DNA of 38,230 nt from UBA4416 sp964541155 (GTDB taxonomy: Bacteria > Bacteroidota > Bacteroidia > B-17B0 > Aurantibacillaceae): contig CAZIPC010000010.1 of NCBI GenBank assembly GCA_964541155.1, forward strand, positions 1-38,230. Reading direction: 5' to 3'. Numbering within the stretch: position 1 is the first letter of the stretch; each line of letters begins with the position of its first letter. The position numbers and the translations under genes were made by a program. Under the pieces are notes generated by a model, which saw only the letters and a program-made list of their open reading frames with translations, did no database searches and was not told where the DNA came from. Shown in pieces: positions 25,011-33,617 of the stretch.

Positions 25011-25586
25011 TTAAACTGCTTTTTTTTCGATGGAAATTTCTTCGATCCTTTTTTTAAGCCACGATCTTGCATCTGATAAATTAGATTTGGACGTACCCTC
25101 ACTTATTCCTAATTGTTGCGCTATTTCCTTATGTTTTAATCCCTCGAATACGTATAGATTGAATACCATTTGATAAACGGGGGGAAGTTTTTGAATTTGA
25201 ATCATTAGTTCTTTTGCATTTAGCTCTGCAAGAAAATCTGTTGGTTCATTATTAGGTATATTAACGGAGTCAAAATCCACATGTTTGTACAATTTACTAC
25301 TGGAATTAAATTTGGCAATGGCAACATTAACAATCACTTTTCTTATCCATCCCTCTAATGATCCTGTACCTTTATAGGTTGATATTTTATCAAAGACCCG
25401 TTTAAAACCATCAATGAGTACTTCTTCCGCATCCTCTCTGTTTCTGCTGTATCTAAAACAAACCGACATCATTTTTTTTGAATATTTATGGAATAACATG
25501 TTTTGAGCCTTTCGCTCGTTATTTATGCAGCCCTTAATAAGAACTAAATCATCGTTTTCCAAAAATATGTGACCTTTTTCTATCAT
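25011..25586 (-). CDS. ECF-type RNA polymerase sigma factor
   Basis: The 191-residue protein has sigma region 2 (~13-85, NERKAQNMLFHKYSKKMMSVCFRYSRNREDAEEVLIDGFKRVFDKISTYKGTGSLEGWIRKVIVNVAI) and region 4 (~125-185, LPPVYQMVFNLYVFEGLKHKEIAQQLGISEGTSKSNLSDARSWLKKRI). It has two candidate promoters: a TCTAAAG/TCTTTAG site (25654-25688), and its own ECF-type boxes (25586-25615), of which the second overlaps the ATG. If the latter is used, the transcript would start inside the annotated start, and TTG at codon 9 (25560-25562) could be the true initiation codon, giving MENDDLVLIKGC. It precedes its membrane partner gene. Confidence 0.93.
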   Translation of the reverse strand: MIEKGHIFLENDDLVLIKGCINNERKAQNMLFHKYSKKMMSVCFRYSRNREDAEEVLIDGFKRVFDKISTYKGTGSLEGWIRKVIVNVAIAKFNSSSKLYKHVDFDSVNIPNNEPTDFLAELNAKELMIQIQKLPPVYQMVFNLYVFEGLKHKEIAQQLGISEGTSKSNLSDARSWLKKRIEEISIEKKAV

Positions 25587-25615
25587 AGATAGGCATATAC
25601 AAAACTTGGTTGGGT
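25586..25615 (-). promoter_or_regulatory. ECF-type promoter at the sigma gene (autoregulation)
   Basis: ACCCAACC (25615-25608) and CCTATCTA (25593-25586) on the minus strand are 14 nt apart, identical in sequence and spacing to the boxes at 23476-23505. The last A of the second box is the A of the annotated sigma-factor ATG. A self-controlled promoter is usual for ECF sigma genes. Confidence 0.7.
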
Positions 25616-25653
25616 TAGAATCCAGTTTTTTTGAAGAAAGAAGTAAATAGAGA

Positions 25654-25688
25654 TAAATTTAGGCTCAAAATCTAAAGGAATTCTTTAG
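25654..25688 (-). promoter_or_regulatory. Promoter with TCTAAAG direct repeat (site F) upstream of the sigma gene
   Basis: TCTAAAG (25671-25677) and TCTTTAG (25682-25688) are 11 bp apart. TAAATTTA on the minus strand (25661-25654) is 7 of 8 to the -7 consensus and sits at the shared 10-bp offset. Transcription would start about 60 nt before the sigma ATG, so this site places the sigma factor under the two-component system. Confidence 0.7.
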
Positions 25689-25721
25689 CGTTTTTTTTGT
25701 AAACAGTTGAAAATAGAAGGT

Positions 25722-26480
25722 TTAGTGATTAGAATAACACGATGTTGCGTCGTTTTTTTGAAGAAATCTCATAATCATCAGATTTCTTGAGAAACCTTTG
25801 TCTACTTTACAATCGCCTGTAAATAGAATCCCTTTCTTTCCTTCAGTAATTAAAATATTTAAGTGGCCTTTTGTGTGACCGTAGCAAGGAAGTAGTTTTA
25901 TTCCGGGAAAGACCTCTTGTGAGTATTCATAACTTTCCTTTAGAGAATCATCAGGAGTAAAAGAAGCCAAATGTGATTTTTTCACAGTCTTTTTATTCGT
26001 TTTCAAGTATCCATTTAATAACCCCAAACGAAAAGCCTTTCGCTCCTTTTTACTGGTAATAAATGTTGCATTTTTATAACGATAAGCGTTATAAAAATGA
26101 TCAAAATGCAAATGTGTAAAAATTATGTAGTTTATTGAGTCAGTTGAAAGTTTCAATGTGTTGAGTATCCAATTAATATCAACGCTTTTTGAAATGGAGT
26201 ATCTGTTAAAGAATAATTTTGTTGACAAATGATTGTCTTTATAAGAGTTCCAAGTGGTGTCTATGCCGGCATCAACTAGGATATTTAACTTGTTTCCTTG
26301 TATCAAAAATATATTTACTGGTTCGCTTATAGTTCCTTTTTTTGTTTTGGTCTGAATAATAGCAATGTGAATAGGCGTAATAGTATAATTCCCTATAATT
26401 GTTTTCTCCAAAACCGATTGAGCGCGTCCAAAAAATGAAAATGCAATAAAAACGACAAGAAAAAAACGATTTTTACTCAT
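25722..26480 (-). CDS. Exported metallo-beta-lactamase-fold hydrolase, probably lacking its last metal ligand
   Basis: The 252-residue protein has a signal peptide (FFLVVFIAFSFFGRAQS). The metal-binding motif HxHxDH is present at residues 123-128 (THLHFDH), followed by H202/H206 in GHTKGH and D223 in FTGDCK. Lactonase-type members end with another conserved histidine 40-50 residues after that aspartate. Here the protein stops 29 residues after it (ends SCYSNH), so the last ligand may be H252 or lost by truncation. The gene follows the DUF5686 gene by 41 bp and is likely read from its ECF-type promoter. The substrate is unknown. Confidence 0.8.
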   Translation of the reverse strand: MSKNRFFLVVFIAFSFFGRAQSVLEKTIIGNYTITPIHIAIIQTKTKKGTISEPVNIFLIQGNKLNILVDAGIDTTWNSYKDNHLSTKLFFNRYSISKSVDINWILNTLKLSTDSINYIIFTHLHFDHFYNAYRYKNATFITSKKERKAFRLGLLNGYLKTNKKTVKKSHLASFTPDDSLKESYEYSQEVFPGIKLLPCYGHTKGHLNILITEGKKGILFTGDCKVDKGFSRNLMIMRFLQKNDATSCYSNH

Positions 26481-26521
26481 GAAGGTTACTCGTTTTAGAA
26501 TGCATACTTTTCTTTTAATAA

Positions 26522-29065
26522 TTAAAATACAATTGATATTGTTGTATAAATTCCGAATCGTGTCAGATTTTGTGAACTATTAAATTGAGAAACTCGCCAA
26601 ATAGCATCTATCGACAAAACATTGAAAATATTTCCAATACCTAATCCAACTTCACTATACGGAACCGATCCTGTAGTCTTTGTCAGGTTAATATCGTTGA
26701 ACTCACGATTCTTCTGACTCATTGTTCCCCAATAGTTGTTGAAGATTACCCTCTCTCGAAGATTAAGTTTATTCAATAATGGGATCTTGTCGAAAATTAG
26801 TCCTCCCATATTATATCTCAACATAATGCTTGCGTATCTGTCAGCAGCAAACTCATAAGGAAGCATATTGTTAAACGTATATTTATTTGAAACGTAATAG
26901 GCATTACCACTTGGTGCAAATAATAGAATTGCCGGAACCACACCGAACATTTGCCCTGCTGAAAGAGAATAAAAAAGGCTGCCTTTTATTGGCAAATTTA
27001 ATTCTTGAGTAATATTTGCTACTAACTTATGGTATTCGAAGTAAGTATTCTTTGTGCCTTCAAATCCATAAGCGTAATTGAAACTAAAAGATGGAAAGGG
27101 TGAAAATATCCTGATCTTATCGTAATTAAAAATTGTAGTTCGTTCATTATGTGCGTATCGAAAGGATAACCCCATTTCATTTACGTTTATCTTCTTAAGA
27201 GGATCAAAATCGACTATTTGATCATCAATGACTTTGTAGTAACGATATTCAAAGGATGGTGTCATGTTCTTTATCGCCACATAGGCTTTTGCAGACCAGT
27301 CTTTGTTCAGGTCAATTTCTTGAAGCAATTTGACTTGTTGTATGAAAACCTGATATGCTGGAATGTTTTTTCGTAATGCCAAGGTGAAGAGATTGTCCTT
27401 ATCCAACTCATCATCAAAATCTAGTAACGCATCATAATCACTTCTGGCAAATAATTCTGTTTTTAAATATCTCTTTGAGCTTGGCACATATTTAATTCCT
27501 AATCCACCTTTTACAACTTTATCTTTAAATCCATAAGCCACATAGCCATTCAGATTGACGGTTTTACTTATGCATGGCAACGTCCAAAACGATACTCTTG
27601 AACGTAACCCTTCTATCAAATTAGTACTTAAAAAGCTTGAATATGGCCCCACCCGTAATTTGCAACCAAAGTCCCAAAAGCCAGTTGCCACAAAAGCGGA
27701 TAGTTTTGTTTCTCTAACAAATTTTTTATCGTGTTTTAAAGAATCGACAGCGTTGTAAATTGCCTTCTCAGATTCTGATAGTGAATCAAGTCGATAAATA
27801 TCATCAAATTCTTTTATTGAATTTGAATTTAACCTTAATGAATCTTGAGACTTTGATACACTGTAGAAATTATTTTCATTAAGATTTTGTGAGTTTATAA
27901 TATAATCTCCAAACGTTGAGGAGTTTAGCATACGAACTTTTTTTGTAGTTGAATCTCCCTTTATTGGAAGTCCAATTAAATCTAAACCATTATTAAATTC
28001 AATGTTGGTTTTATATGTTCTTGGCACCCATATAGCTTCTTTAATTTCTGTTTTGTCACTTATTAAAACGTATTCCCCATTAATTGTGATAGTATTTATA
28101 AAATTGATATTACTTCCAATGCTAGTTTTTAAATCAAATTTTGTGATCGCGAAAGTCTCATCCTCAACCCAGATTGTACCCGAAAGTGTATTTTCATTTT
28201 TCACCTTTGGCTTTACATCTAACTTTATCAAGGATTTTTCACCACTTTTAATAGTATCCAGTGGAGTAAATTTATAGTACAGCAATCCCAGATTAGAAGC
28301 CGGTCCAAGGAATGAGGTTTTAAGAATGGGAATAATACCATCGTAAATATTAATCTTGAATTCGAAGCGTTCAAGCTTGAACGCCAACTTGTCGGTAGAT
28401 AAACCCAGATCTTTTCGAGCCACTTCATGCTCTAAATGGGTTTGCAAATTATTTGAATGGTATATTCGGTAAAATTTTTCAACGAAGTATAATGGCGCAA
28501 CCCCGGTATTTAGTGAGTCTTTTTTTACTGATTGGTAAATGTTAGAGATGTGGCTGAAAAAGCCTTTTCTATTGGTAGTATCAAGGTTGTATATATCGAT
28601 CTCCGTTTTTCGGTATTCGTTAAATACACTATTGTCAATTCTTCTTAAGTCATTTTTTGCTTTATGACTTATCACTTCCTTCATTATATGCTTCCCGGGG
28701 TCTTTATAACTAACCACTTCCACCTCGCTTAAGAGTGCAACATTTTCAGAAAGTTTGACAGTGATTCTTGACTTTAAATCTTCAGTGATTAGTATGCGTG
28801 AGGGATTGTATCCAATAAAAGATACAATTAATGTGTCTGGAAGATTTTTTAGCTTCAATTCAAATTCCCCGTTCTCATTTGCAGTTCCCCCAACCAAGCC
28901 TTTTTTTGTATAGAAATTCGCAAACTCAATGGGAATTCCTGTTTTTGCATCAATAATTTTTCCTTTAAGCTGAAATTCCTGACTAAAACCATGCAAAACA
29001 CACATCAGAAATAAAAAAAACAGAATGGTGTTTTTCGTTTCAAATCGGTTAAATAAACCCTTCAT
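26522..29065 (-). CDS. DUF5686 outer-membrane protein with CarboxypepD_reg-like domain
   Basis: The 847-residue protein has a signal peptide (TILFFLFLMCVLHGFSQ) and a CarboxypepD_reg-like beta-sandwich (~30-115, FQLKGKIIDAKTGIPIEFANFYTKKGLVGG). The DUF5686 region follows (from ~120, VSYKDPGKHIMKEVISHKAKND... YRKTEIDIYNLD, then SGTIWVEDETFAITKFDLKTS), with a C-terminal barrel ending ...FGIYTTISIVF. It looks like a TonB-receptor relative that lacks a plug. Its promoter matches the ECF pattern (29074-29103). The function of DUF5686 is not established; surface-exposed assembly or transport is a guess. Confidence 0.85.
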   Translation of the reverse strand: MKGLFNRFETKNTILFFLFLMCVLHGFSQEFQLKGKIIDAKTGIPIEFANFYTKKGLVGGTANENGEFELKLKNLPDTLIVSFIGYNPSRILITEDLKSRITVKLSENVALLSEVEVVSYKDPGKHIMKEVISHKAKNDLRRIDNSVFNEYRKTEIDIYNLDTTNRKGFFSHISNIYQSVKKDSLNTGVAPLYFVEKFYRIYHSNNLQTHLEHEVARKDLGLSTDKLAFKLERFEFKINIYDGIIPILKTSFLGPASNLGLLYYKFTPLDTIKSGEKSLIKLDVKPKVKNENTLSGTIWVEDETFAITKFDLKTSIGSNINFINTITINGEYVLISDKTEIKEAIWVPRTYKTNIEFNNGLDLIGLPIKGDSTTKKVRMLNSSTFGDYIINSQNLNENNFYSVSKSQDSLRLNSNSIKEFDDIYRLDSLSESEKAIYNAVDSLKHDKKFVRETKLSAFVATGFWDFGCKLRVGPYSSFLSTNLIEGLRSRVSFWTLPCISKTVNLNGYVAYGFKDKVVKGGLGIKYVPSSKRYLKTELFARSDYDALLDFDDELDKDNLFTLALRKNIPAYQVFIQQVKLLQEIDLNKDWSAKAYVAIKNMTPSFEYRYYKVIDDQIVDFDPLKKINVNEMGLSFRYAHNERTTIFNYDKIRIFSPFPSFSFNYAYGFEGTKNTYFEYHKLVANITQELNLPIKGSLFYSLSAGQMFGVVPAILLFAPSGNAYYVSNKYTFNNMLPYEFAADRYASIMLRYNMGGLIFDKIPLLNKLNLRERVIFNNYWGTMSQKNREFNDINLTKTTGSVPYSEVGLGIGNIFNVLSIDAIWRVSQFNSSQNLTRFGIYTTISIVF

Positions 29066-29073
29066 ATATCTAT

Positions 29074-29103
29074 AAGATATATTATTTCAAAAAAGGGTTG
29101 GGT
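29074..29103 (-). promoter_or_regulatory. ECF-type promoter upstream of DUF5686/hydrolase pair
   Basis: ACCCAACC (29103-29096, minus strand) is followed after 14 nt by TATATCTT (29081-29074), sharing TATCT with the two other sites at the same position. The distance to the start codon is 8 nt, so the transcript would be nearly leaderless. Confidence 0.65.
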
Positions 29104-29149
29104 GAAATTTTCGGAAAAATTAATGTCATTTATTAAAAGAAGTTAAATC

Positions 29150-29881
29150 CTATTTATGATTTCTATTTTTTCTCATGGAAATAGCAACAAAGACAACTAA
29201 TAAAGAAAGGAGAATAAGTGACGATCCAATAGTACCGAAATTCAATCCTCCCTTCTCTAAAGGCTTAGTGAGGAAATCGCCAAATGTTGCCCCCAATGGG
29301 CGAGTTAATACAAAAGCAATCCAAAATAATAGAACGGTGGAAATTTTGGTTAAATATTTAGCTAAAACAACTAAGGTCAACAAACTTCCAACGAGTACTG
29401 CGCCGCCTAAAAAACCAAGCCCTGAATCATCAGATAAAAAGTCACCAACAGCCGTACCAAGGGTATTTGAAAACAGAATTGCTGTCCAATAAAAAATTTC
29501 ACCTTTGAATGTGGCAATATTCGTAACGGACAGCGATTTTTCACTCCATCTCCATGTTGCAAAAATTAAAAGCAGAATAGTAATTAAAATCGCAGATCCT
29601 GTTGCGTAACCCAACCCAAGAGTTCTGTCCATATAATCAGACATAGTTGTTCCGGCAGTACTTGTGGATAAAATTACAAGCCAATATATGATTGGATGAT
29701 ATTTTTTGGAAATTAATTGAATACCAAGAGTAACAAAAAAGAAACTAATAAGAATAATGGAACTCATGGCATAACCAACATTCATTGTCATAGATAACAG
29801 ATCTCCTGCTGTTTCTCCAAGTGTGGTGGCACAAATTTTCATTACCCAAAAGCCAATTGTTATTTCAGGAATTTTTTTCAT
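29150..29881 (-). CDS. COG4705-type membrane protein with four internal repeats
   Basis: The 243-residue protein is hydrophobic with about eight helices and four copies of a repeat motif: TTLGETAGDLLSMTMNVGYAMSS, STAGTTMSDYMDRTLGLGYATGS, NTLGTAVGDFLSDDSGLGFLGGA, and RPLGATFGDFLTKPLEKGG. Each unit holds LG/AG, then an acidic residue (GD or SD), then a Gly-rich turn, and is followed by a hydrophobic helix. The four membrane-embedded aspartates could line a pore or bind a cation. It overlaps nothing but starts 11 nt after the TonB receptor gene and is its operon partner. I match it from memory to the uncharacterised COG4705 group; no function is known to me. Confidence 0.75.
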   Translation of the reverse strand: MKKIPEITIGFWVMKICATTLGETAGDLLSMTMNVGYAMSSIILISFFFVTLGIQLISKKYHPIIYWLVILSTSTAGTTMSDYMDRTLGLGYATGSAILITILLLIFATWRWSEKSLSVTNIATFKGEIFYWTAILFSNTLGTAVGDFLSDDSGLGFLGGAVLVGSLLTLVVLAKYLTKISTVLLFWIAFVLTRPLGATFGDFLTKPLEKGGLNFGTIGSSLILLSLLVVFVAISMRKNRNHK

Positions 29882-29892
29882 GTTAGCCTAAT

Positions 29893-32322
29893 TTAAAATT
29901 TATAATTATACCCAACTCTAACTACCTGTGTTTCGTAGTAATCTGTGCTAACGTATCTAAAACCACTTCCTTGAATTGATTTCTTGACTTGCATGGTGTT
30001 TAAAAGATCTGTTGCATTAATAAACACTTCACCTTTGCCTTTTTGAATCTGTTTTTTCAATCCTAAATCAAGTGAAAATCGGGAACCAATTTTTCCCTGC
30101 GGAATTAGATCAGGCGCAAGATAAATTGCAGTAAGCTGTATGTCTGTACTTTTCTTTAAGTGAAACAAAGCATTCAATTTTGAATTCCACGATATAAGAT
30201 ACTGCCTGTCCGATGTGTATGTGTTTGGTGATGGATACTTATTATATACGGTAAATGCTTCAATGGTACTTTGATAACCGTTGAAATTCATGTTTAATGT
30301 CATCCACTTTCTAAAATCCTGTGAAATCAACAATTCAAGTCCTGTATTATAACTTCTTCCAGCATTCTGCATAATTGAATAGATAAGCGTACTTCCGGGA
30401 ACTACGCTTGCAATACGAGTAATAGTTCCATCTGCTATTTTATGATATGCAGCAGAATAAAAATATCCTGTCTTCCAGTTTCCTTTGTAACCTAATTCAA
30501 ATAAGTTTGTGAACTGAGGATTTAAAGCTGGGTTACCAACTTTGATAATTTCGGCATCATCATATTTCGGAAAAATTCGAATATCAACTTCATTTGGTCG
30601 GTCAACACGTCTGTTGTAGAATACAGATATTTTATTGTTGTCGTTAAATTTATAAGCGAACCTTACATTTGGAAATGGCTGAGTGTAATTATATCCATTG
30701 CTCTTGTAAGTTGGATGATTGGGATTAACTAAATAATTTACTTGCACATATTCAACTCTTAACCCTGCTTCCAATTCATACTTTTTATTTTCCAATACGT
30801 AATTTGCGTACAAAGCAGGGATAGTCTCTTTGTATGTAGCCCATCCGCCAGCAGCAGAATCAATTGGTGAATTAATGCCTGGAAAGAATCGCATATTAGT
30901 TGGTATATTTCTGTACCTAAATTTCGCACCAGTTTCAAGTCTTCCAAATTTTAAAGGCTTAATATAATCGAAATTAAAATCAGCCACATGTTCGTCTGAT
31001 AATAACTTAAAAGCATCTTGACCGGTAAAGGTTGGCATTACGTTAGTAAAATAGTATTTTTCATCCTCCCTGTGAAAAGTATAATTGAGACCTATATTTA
31101 AAGTATGTCCAACTTGTTTAAACTTGTGTAAGTATGTGGAAGAAGCTGTAACTGTGGTTTTCAATTCATCTTCCAAGAACTGCCATAATCTTTTTCTATC
31201 GCTTAAGTTTGAATTAAAAAATGGTTCTTCACCATGATCTAATATTCGCTCGGAACTAAAGAGACCTGACAAGCTAAACTGATTATATTCATTAGGATTA
31301 TAATCCATTCCAATCCTCCCTGTTGCAATAGTAGTGTTTCTATTTCTTCGGGTTTGTTGACGTATCACATCTCCATTATCGTAATAACGATCTACAAATT
31401 CGTTTTTGTTTAGTGTGTTTGTTAGTAGATAATCTCCTTGCAAAAACAAATTGATCTTCTTTTTCTTATAGTTAAGAGAAAGGGAAGGATTTAGTTTAGG
31501 CGTGTTTTGATATTGGGCAGCAATAGTTGGTAGATTATCTTTCTTGATCCATAATGCACCTAAACCACCTGACATACCAACCTTTCCATTAAAGCCCTCC
31601 TGTTTATTCTTTTTGTAAACAATGTTTATGATCCCAGCGTTCCCATTTGCATCATACTTGGCTGATGGATTGTTTATGATTTCAATTTTTTCTATTGCAG
31701 AAGCCGGAATGTTATCCAAGTTTGTTTGGTTTCCAAAACCTGTAAGTGCCGTTTGTTTTCCATCAACTAATACAACAACCTTGTCACTTCCCCTTATTAC
31801 CACCTTCCCATCTTGAACGGTTACACCCGGTAAATTTTGCATAGCTTGTAATACTGTGCCACCATTTTGTGTGAGATTATTTTCAAGAGTATAACTTTTC
31901 TTATCCATTTTGCCTGTTACTTCATCTTGTTTGGCTGTTACTTCAACCGCATCCAAAACCTTAGCATCTTCAGATAGCTCTATTGTGCCTTCATCTAAAT
32001 AAGTATTTAAACTTCCAACAAACACAGATTGTCTATGTGATGAATAGCCGACAAATGACACTTCAAGAAAATATTTCCCTTGTTTTACATTTGTTAGTGT
32101 GAAGCGTCCTTCCTCATTTGATATTGTTCCTAAAACAAGTGAACTATCTTTTTCTGCTTTAAGTGTTACACTTACATATGGCATTGGTGCCAAGGTGCTT
32201 TTTTCTTTAATAACACCCGATATTGAAGCATTTTGTGCATTGATGTGCGAACTAATAATGCAAATTAGAATTACAAAAAGTATTTTGCTTACGTTGTAAT
32301 ATTTATAGATAATAGTATTCAT
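29893..32322 (-). CDS. TonB-dependent receptor, outer membrane beta-barrel family
   Basis: The 809-residue protein has a signal peptide (ILFVILICIISSHINAQ), a CarboxypepD_reg domain (~30-115, ASISGVIKEKSTLAPMPYVSVTLKAEKDSSLVLGTISNEEGRFTLTNV), a short plug (~130-235, NLPGVTVQDGKVVIRGSDKVVVLVDGKQTALTGFG... IEKIEIINNPSAKYDANGNAGIINIVYKK), and a long barrel ending VVRVGYNYKF. It belongs to the receptor group with a shortened plug. Its promoter (site E) lies inside the 3' end of the histidine kinase gene, 5 nt upstream of its ATG. It shares an operon with the COG4705-type protein. Confidence 0.93.
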   Translation of the reverse strand: MNTIIYKYYNVSKILFVILICIISSHINAQNASISGVIKEKSTLAPMPYVSVTLKAEKDSSLVLGTISNEEGRFTLTNVKQGKYFLEVSFVGYSSHRQSVFVGSLNTYLDEGTIELSEDAKVLDAVEVTAKQDEVTGKMDKKSYTLENNLTQNGGTVLQAMQNLPGVTVQDGKVVIRGSDKVVVLVDGKQTALTGFGNQTNLDNIPASAIEKIEIINNPSAKYDANGNAGIINIVYKKNKQEGFNGKVGMSGGLGALWIKKDNLPTIAAQYQNTPKLNPSLSLNYKKKKINLFLQGDYLLTNTLNKNEFVDRYYDNGDVIRQQTRRNRNTTIATGRIGMDYNPNEYNQFSLSGLFSSERILDHGEEPFFNSNLSDRKRLWQFLEDELKTTVTASSTYLHKFKQVGHTLNIGLNYTFHREDEKYYFTNVMPTFTGQDAFKLLSDEHVADFNFDYIKPLKFGRLETGAKFRYRNIPTNMRFFPGINSPIDSAAGGWATYKETIPALYANYVLENKKYELEAGLRVEYVQVNYLVNPNHPTYKSNGYNYTQPFPNVRFAYKFNDNNKISVFYNRRVDRPNEVDIRIFPKYDDAEIIKVGNPALNPQFTNLFELGYKGNWKTGYFYSAAYHKIADGTITRIASVVPGSTLIYSIMQNAGRSYNTGLELLISQDFRKWMTLNMNFNGYQSTIEAFTVYNKYPSPNTYTSDRQYLISWNSKLNALFHLKKSTDIQLTAIYLAPDLIPQGKIGSRFSLDLGLKKQIQKGKGEVFINATDLLNTMQVKKSIQGSGFRYVSTDYYETQVVRVGYNYKF

Positions 32323-32326
32323 AGCA

Positions 32327-32361
32327 CAAACCTATACCACAATTCTAAAGTAAATCTTTAG
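32327..32361 (-). promoter_or_regulatory. Promoter with TCTAAAG direct repeat (site E)
   Basis: TCTAAAG (32344-32350) and TCTTTAG (32355-32361) are 11 bp apart. The -7 box TAGGTTTG (32334-32327, minus strand) matches TAnnTTTG exactly, with the shared 10-bp offset. The second half-site overlaps the histidine kinase stop codon (32358-32360). A start 5 nt after the box would make a nearly leaderless receptor transcript. Confidence 0.8.
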
Positions 32362-33617
32362 TTAAACTGAACATTAAAATGATGTAGGGAGTTTGAAAAG
32401 GAGTATGTGATTTTAAAGCCATAAGAATTCGCTATGCTGTTTACAATCGAAAGTCCAAGTCCAAGTGAATCTTTTGAAGAGTCATTCTTTTTAAAACGTG
32501 TGAAAAGCTGATCTTCTGGAATTGAAAGTGGTTCACCGGTGTTGGAAACAACAAGAGAATTATCCTTTAATTCAATCACAATTTTTCCATTTTCCTTATT
32601 ATGCCTATAGGCGTTTTGAATAAGATTAGTAATAAGAATATCTGCTAAGATAGGATTCATGTTAATTGAAATATCCTCCAAACGATTTATGTTTAGACTA
32701 ATGTTCTTAGATTGGATCACGTCATGAAAGTTTTCTGTAATCCGTGTTATTGAGGCTTTAATATTTACTGACTCGCTTTCGTTAAACTGATTGTTTTCAA
32801 TTTTTGAAAGAAGTATTAATGCCTTGTTTAATGAAGTAAGTTTTTTAATAGTATTTTCAATCGTCTGCAAACGATTCATTTCCTCTTCTCTTAAAACCGG
32901 TGATTGCATTAACAAACTCAAATTGGCTTTTACTACAGCCAAAGGAGTTTGCATTTCATGGGATGCATTCTCTGTAAACTCTTTTTGTTGAACATAATCT
33001 GAATATATTTTATCCATCATTTTATTGAGTGCAGAGTTTAATTGATTGAACTCAATTGTACTTTCTGAGTCCAGATTATGATGTTCATGATTTTTTATTT
33101 CATACTTGTTAAGTTGTGAAAGCGTGTTATAAAACGGCTTCCATAAAGTTTTTGAAAGCAACCAATTCACTATAACAAAAGCTACGATTAAAAAACCAAC
33201 TATTAATCCGAAAGCTGTCAAAATTCCCTCCAGTAACTCTTCCTCTTCCATTGTGGTTTTCAAAATGGTTATCTGATAGAGATTGCCGTTATAATCATAA
33301 TAACTTCTCAACATTCTTGCTCCAACATTTTCTTTTTCCTCTTGATCGTACAAGAGTGTGTCGATAAAACCTGCATTTAATCGTGAGCCTGAAATTAATT
33401 TAATGCTTGATAGGCTATCAGCACTAAGATAAACAACATTATTATCCTTTAAATTGTGGACTAATTTTTCTGCACTATATTTTTCGCTCTGCAATGTTTC
33501 ATCAGTCCCATCTCTTAATTCTGATTTTATAAGAAAATAAGAAAGTAATCCCGCAATAATTAGTAAGGGTAAACTAATTAAAAGGTAATAAATGAGTGTC
33601 TTACTAATTAATTTCAT
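32358..33617 (-). CDS. Sensor histidine kinase
   Basis: The 419-residue protein has TM1 (~8-30), a periplasmic sensor of about 100 residues with no recognised domain, TM2 (~131-153, ILTAFGLIVGFLIVAFVIVNWLL), a linker, then HisKA with the phospho-acceptor H220 in FTENASHEMQTPLAVVKANL. The ATPase domain has an N box (LIQNAYRHN), and the G2 box GLGLSIV. It overlaps the response regulator stop by one base (TGATG), so the two are translationally coupled. The kinase carries the short-range autoregulatory and regulon sites listed above. The periplasmic sensor suggests an envelope or extracytoplasmic signal; its nature is unknown. Confidence 0.93.
   Translation of the reverse strand: MKLISKTLIYYLLISLPLLIIAGLLSYFLIKSELRDGTDETLQSEKYSAEKLVHNLKDNNVVYLSADSLSSIKLISGSRLNAGFIDTLLYDQEEKENVGARMLRSYYDYNGNLYQITILKTTMEEEELLEGILTAFGLIVGFLIVAFVIVNWLLSKTLWKPFYNTLSQLNKYEIKNHEHHNLDSESTIEFNQLNSALNKMMDKIYSDYVQQKEFTENASHEMQTPLAVVKANLSLLMQSPVLREEEMNRLQTIENTIKKLTSLNKALILLSKIENNQFNESESVNIKASITRITENFHDVIQSKNISLNINRLEDISINMNPILADILITNLIQNAYRHNKENGKIVIELKDNSLVVSNTGEPLSIPEDQLFTRFKKNDSSKDSLGLGLSIVNSIANSYGFKITYSFSNSLHHFNVQFN

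Noticed and set aside
25004..25102. Longer start for the sigma partner protein
   Set aside because: It would overlap the sigma gene by about 90 nt and add basic residues of an antisense-like composition; the start at 25003 gives a normal operon spacing.
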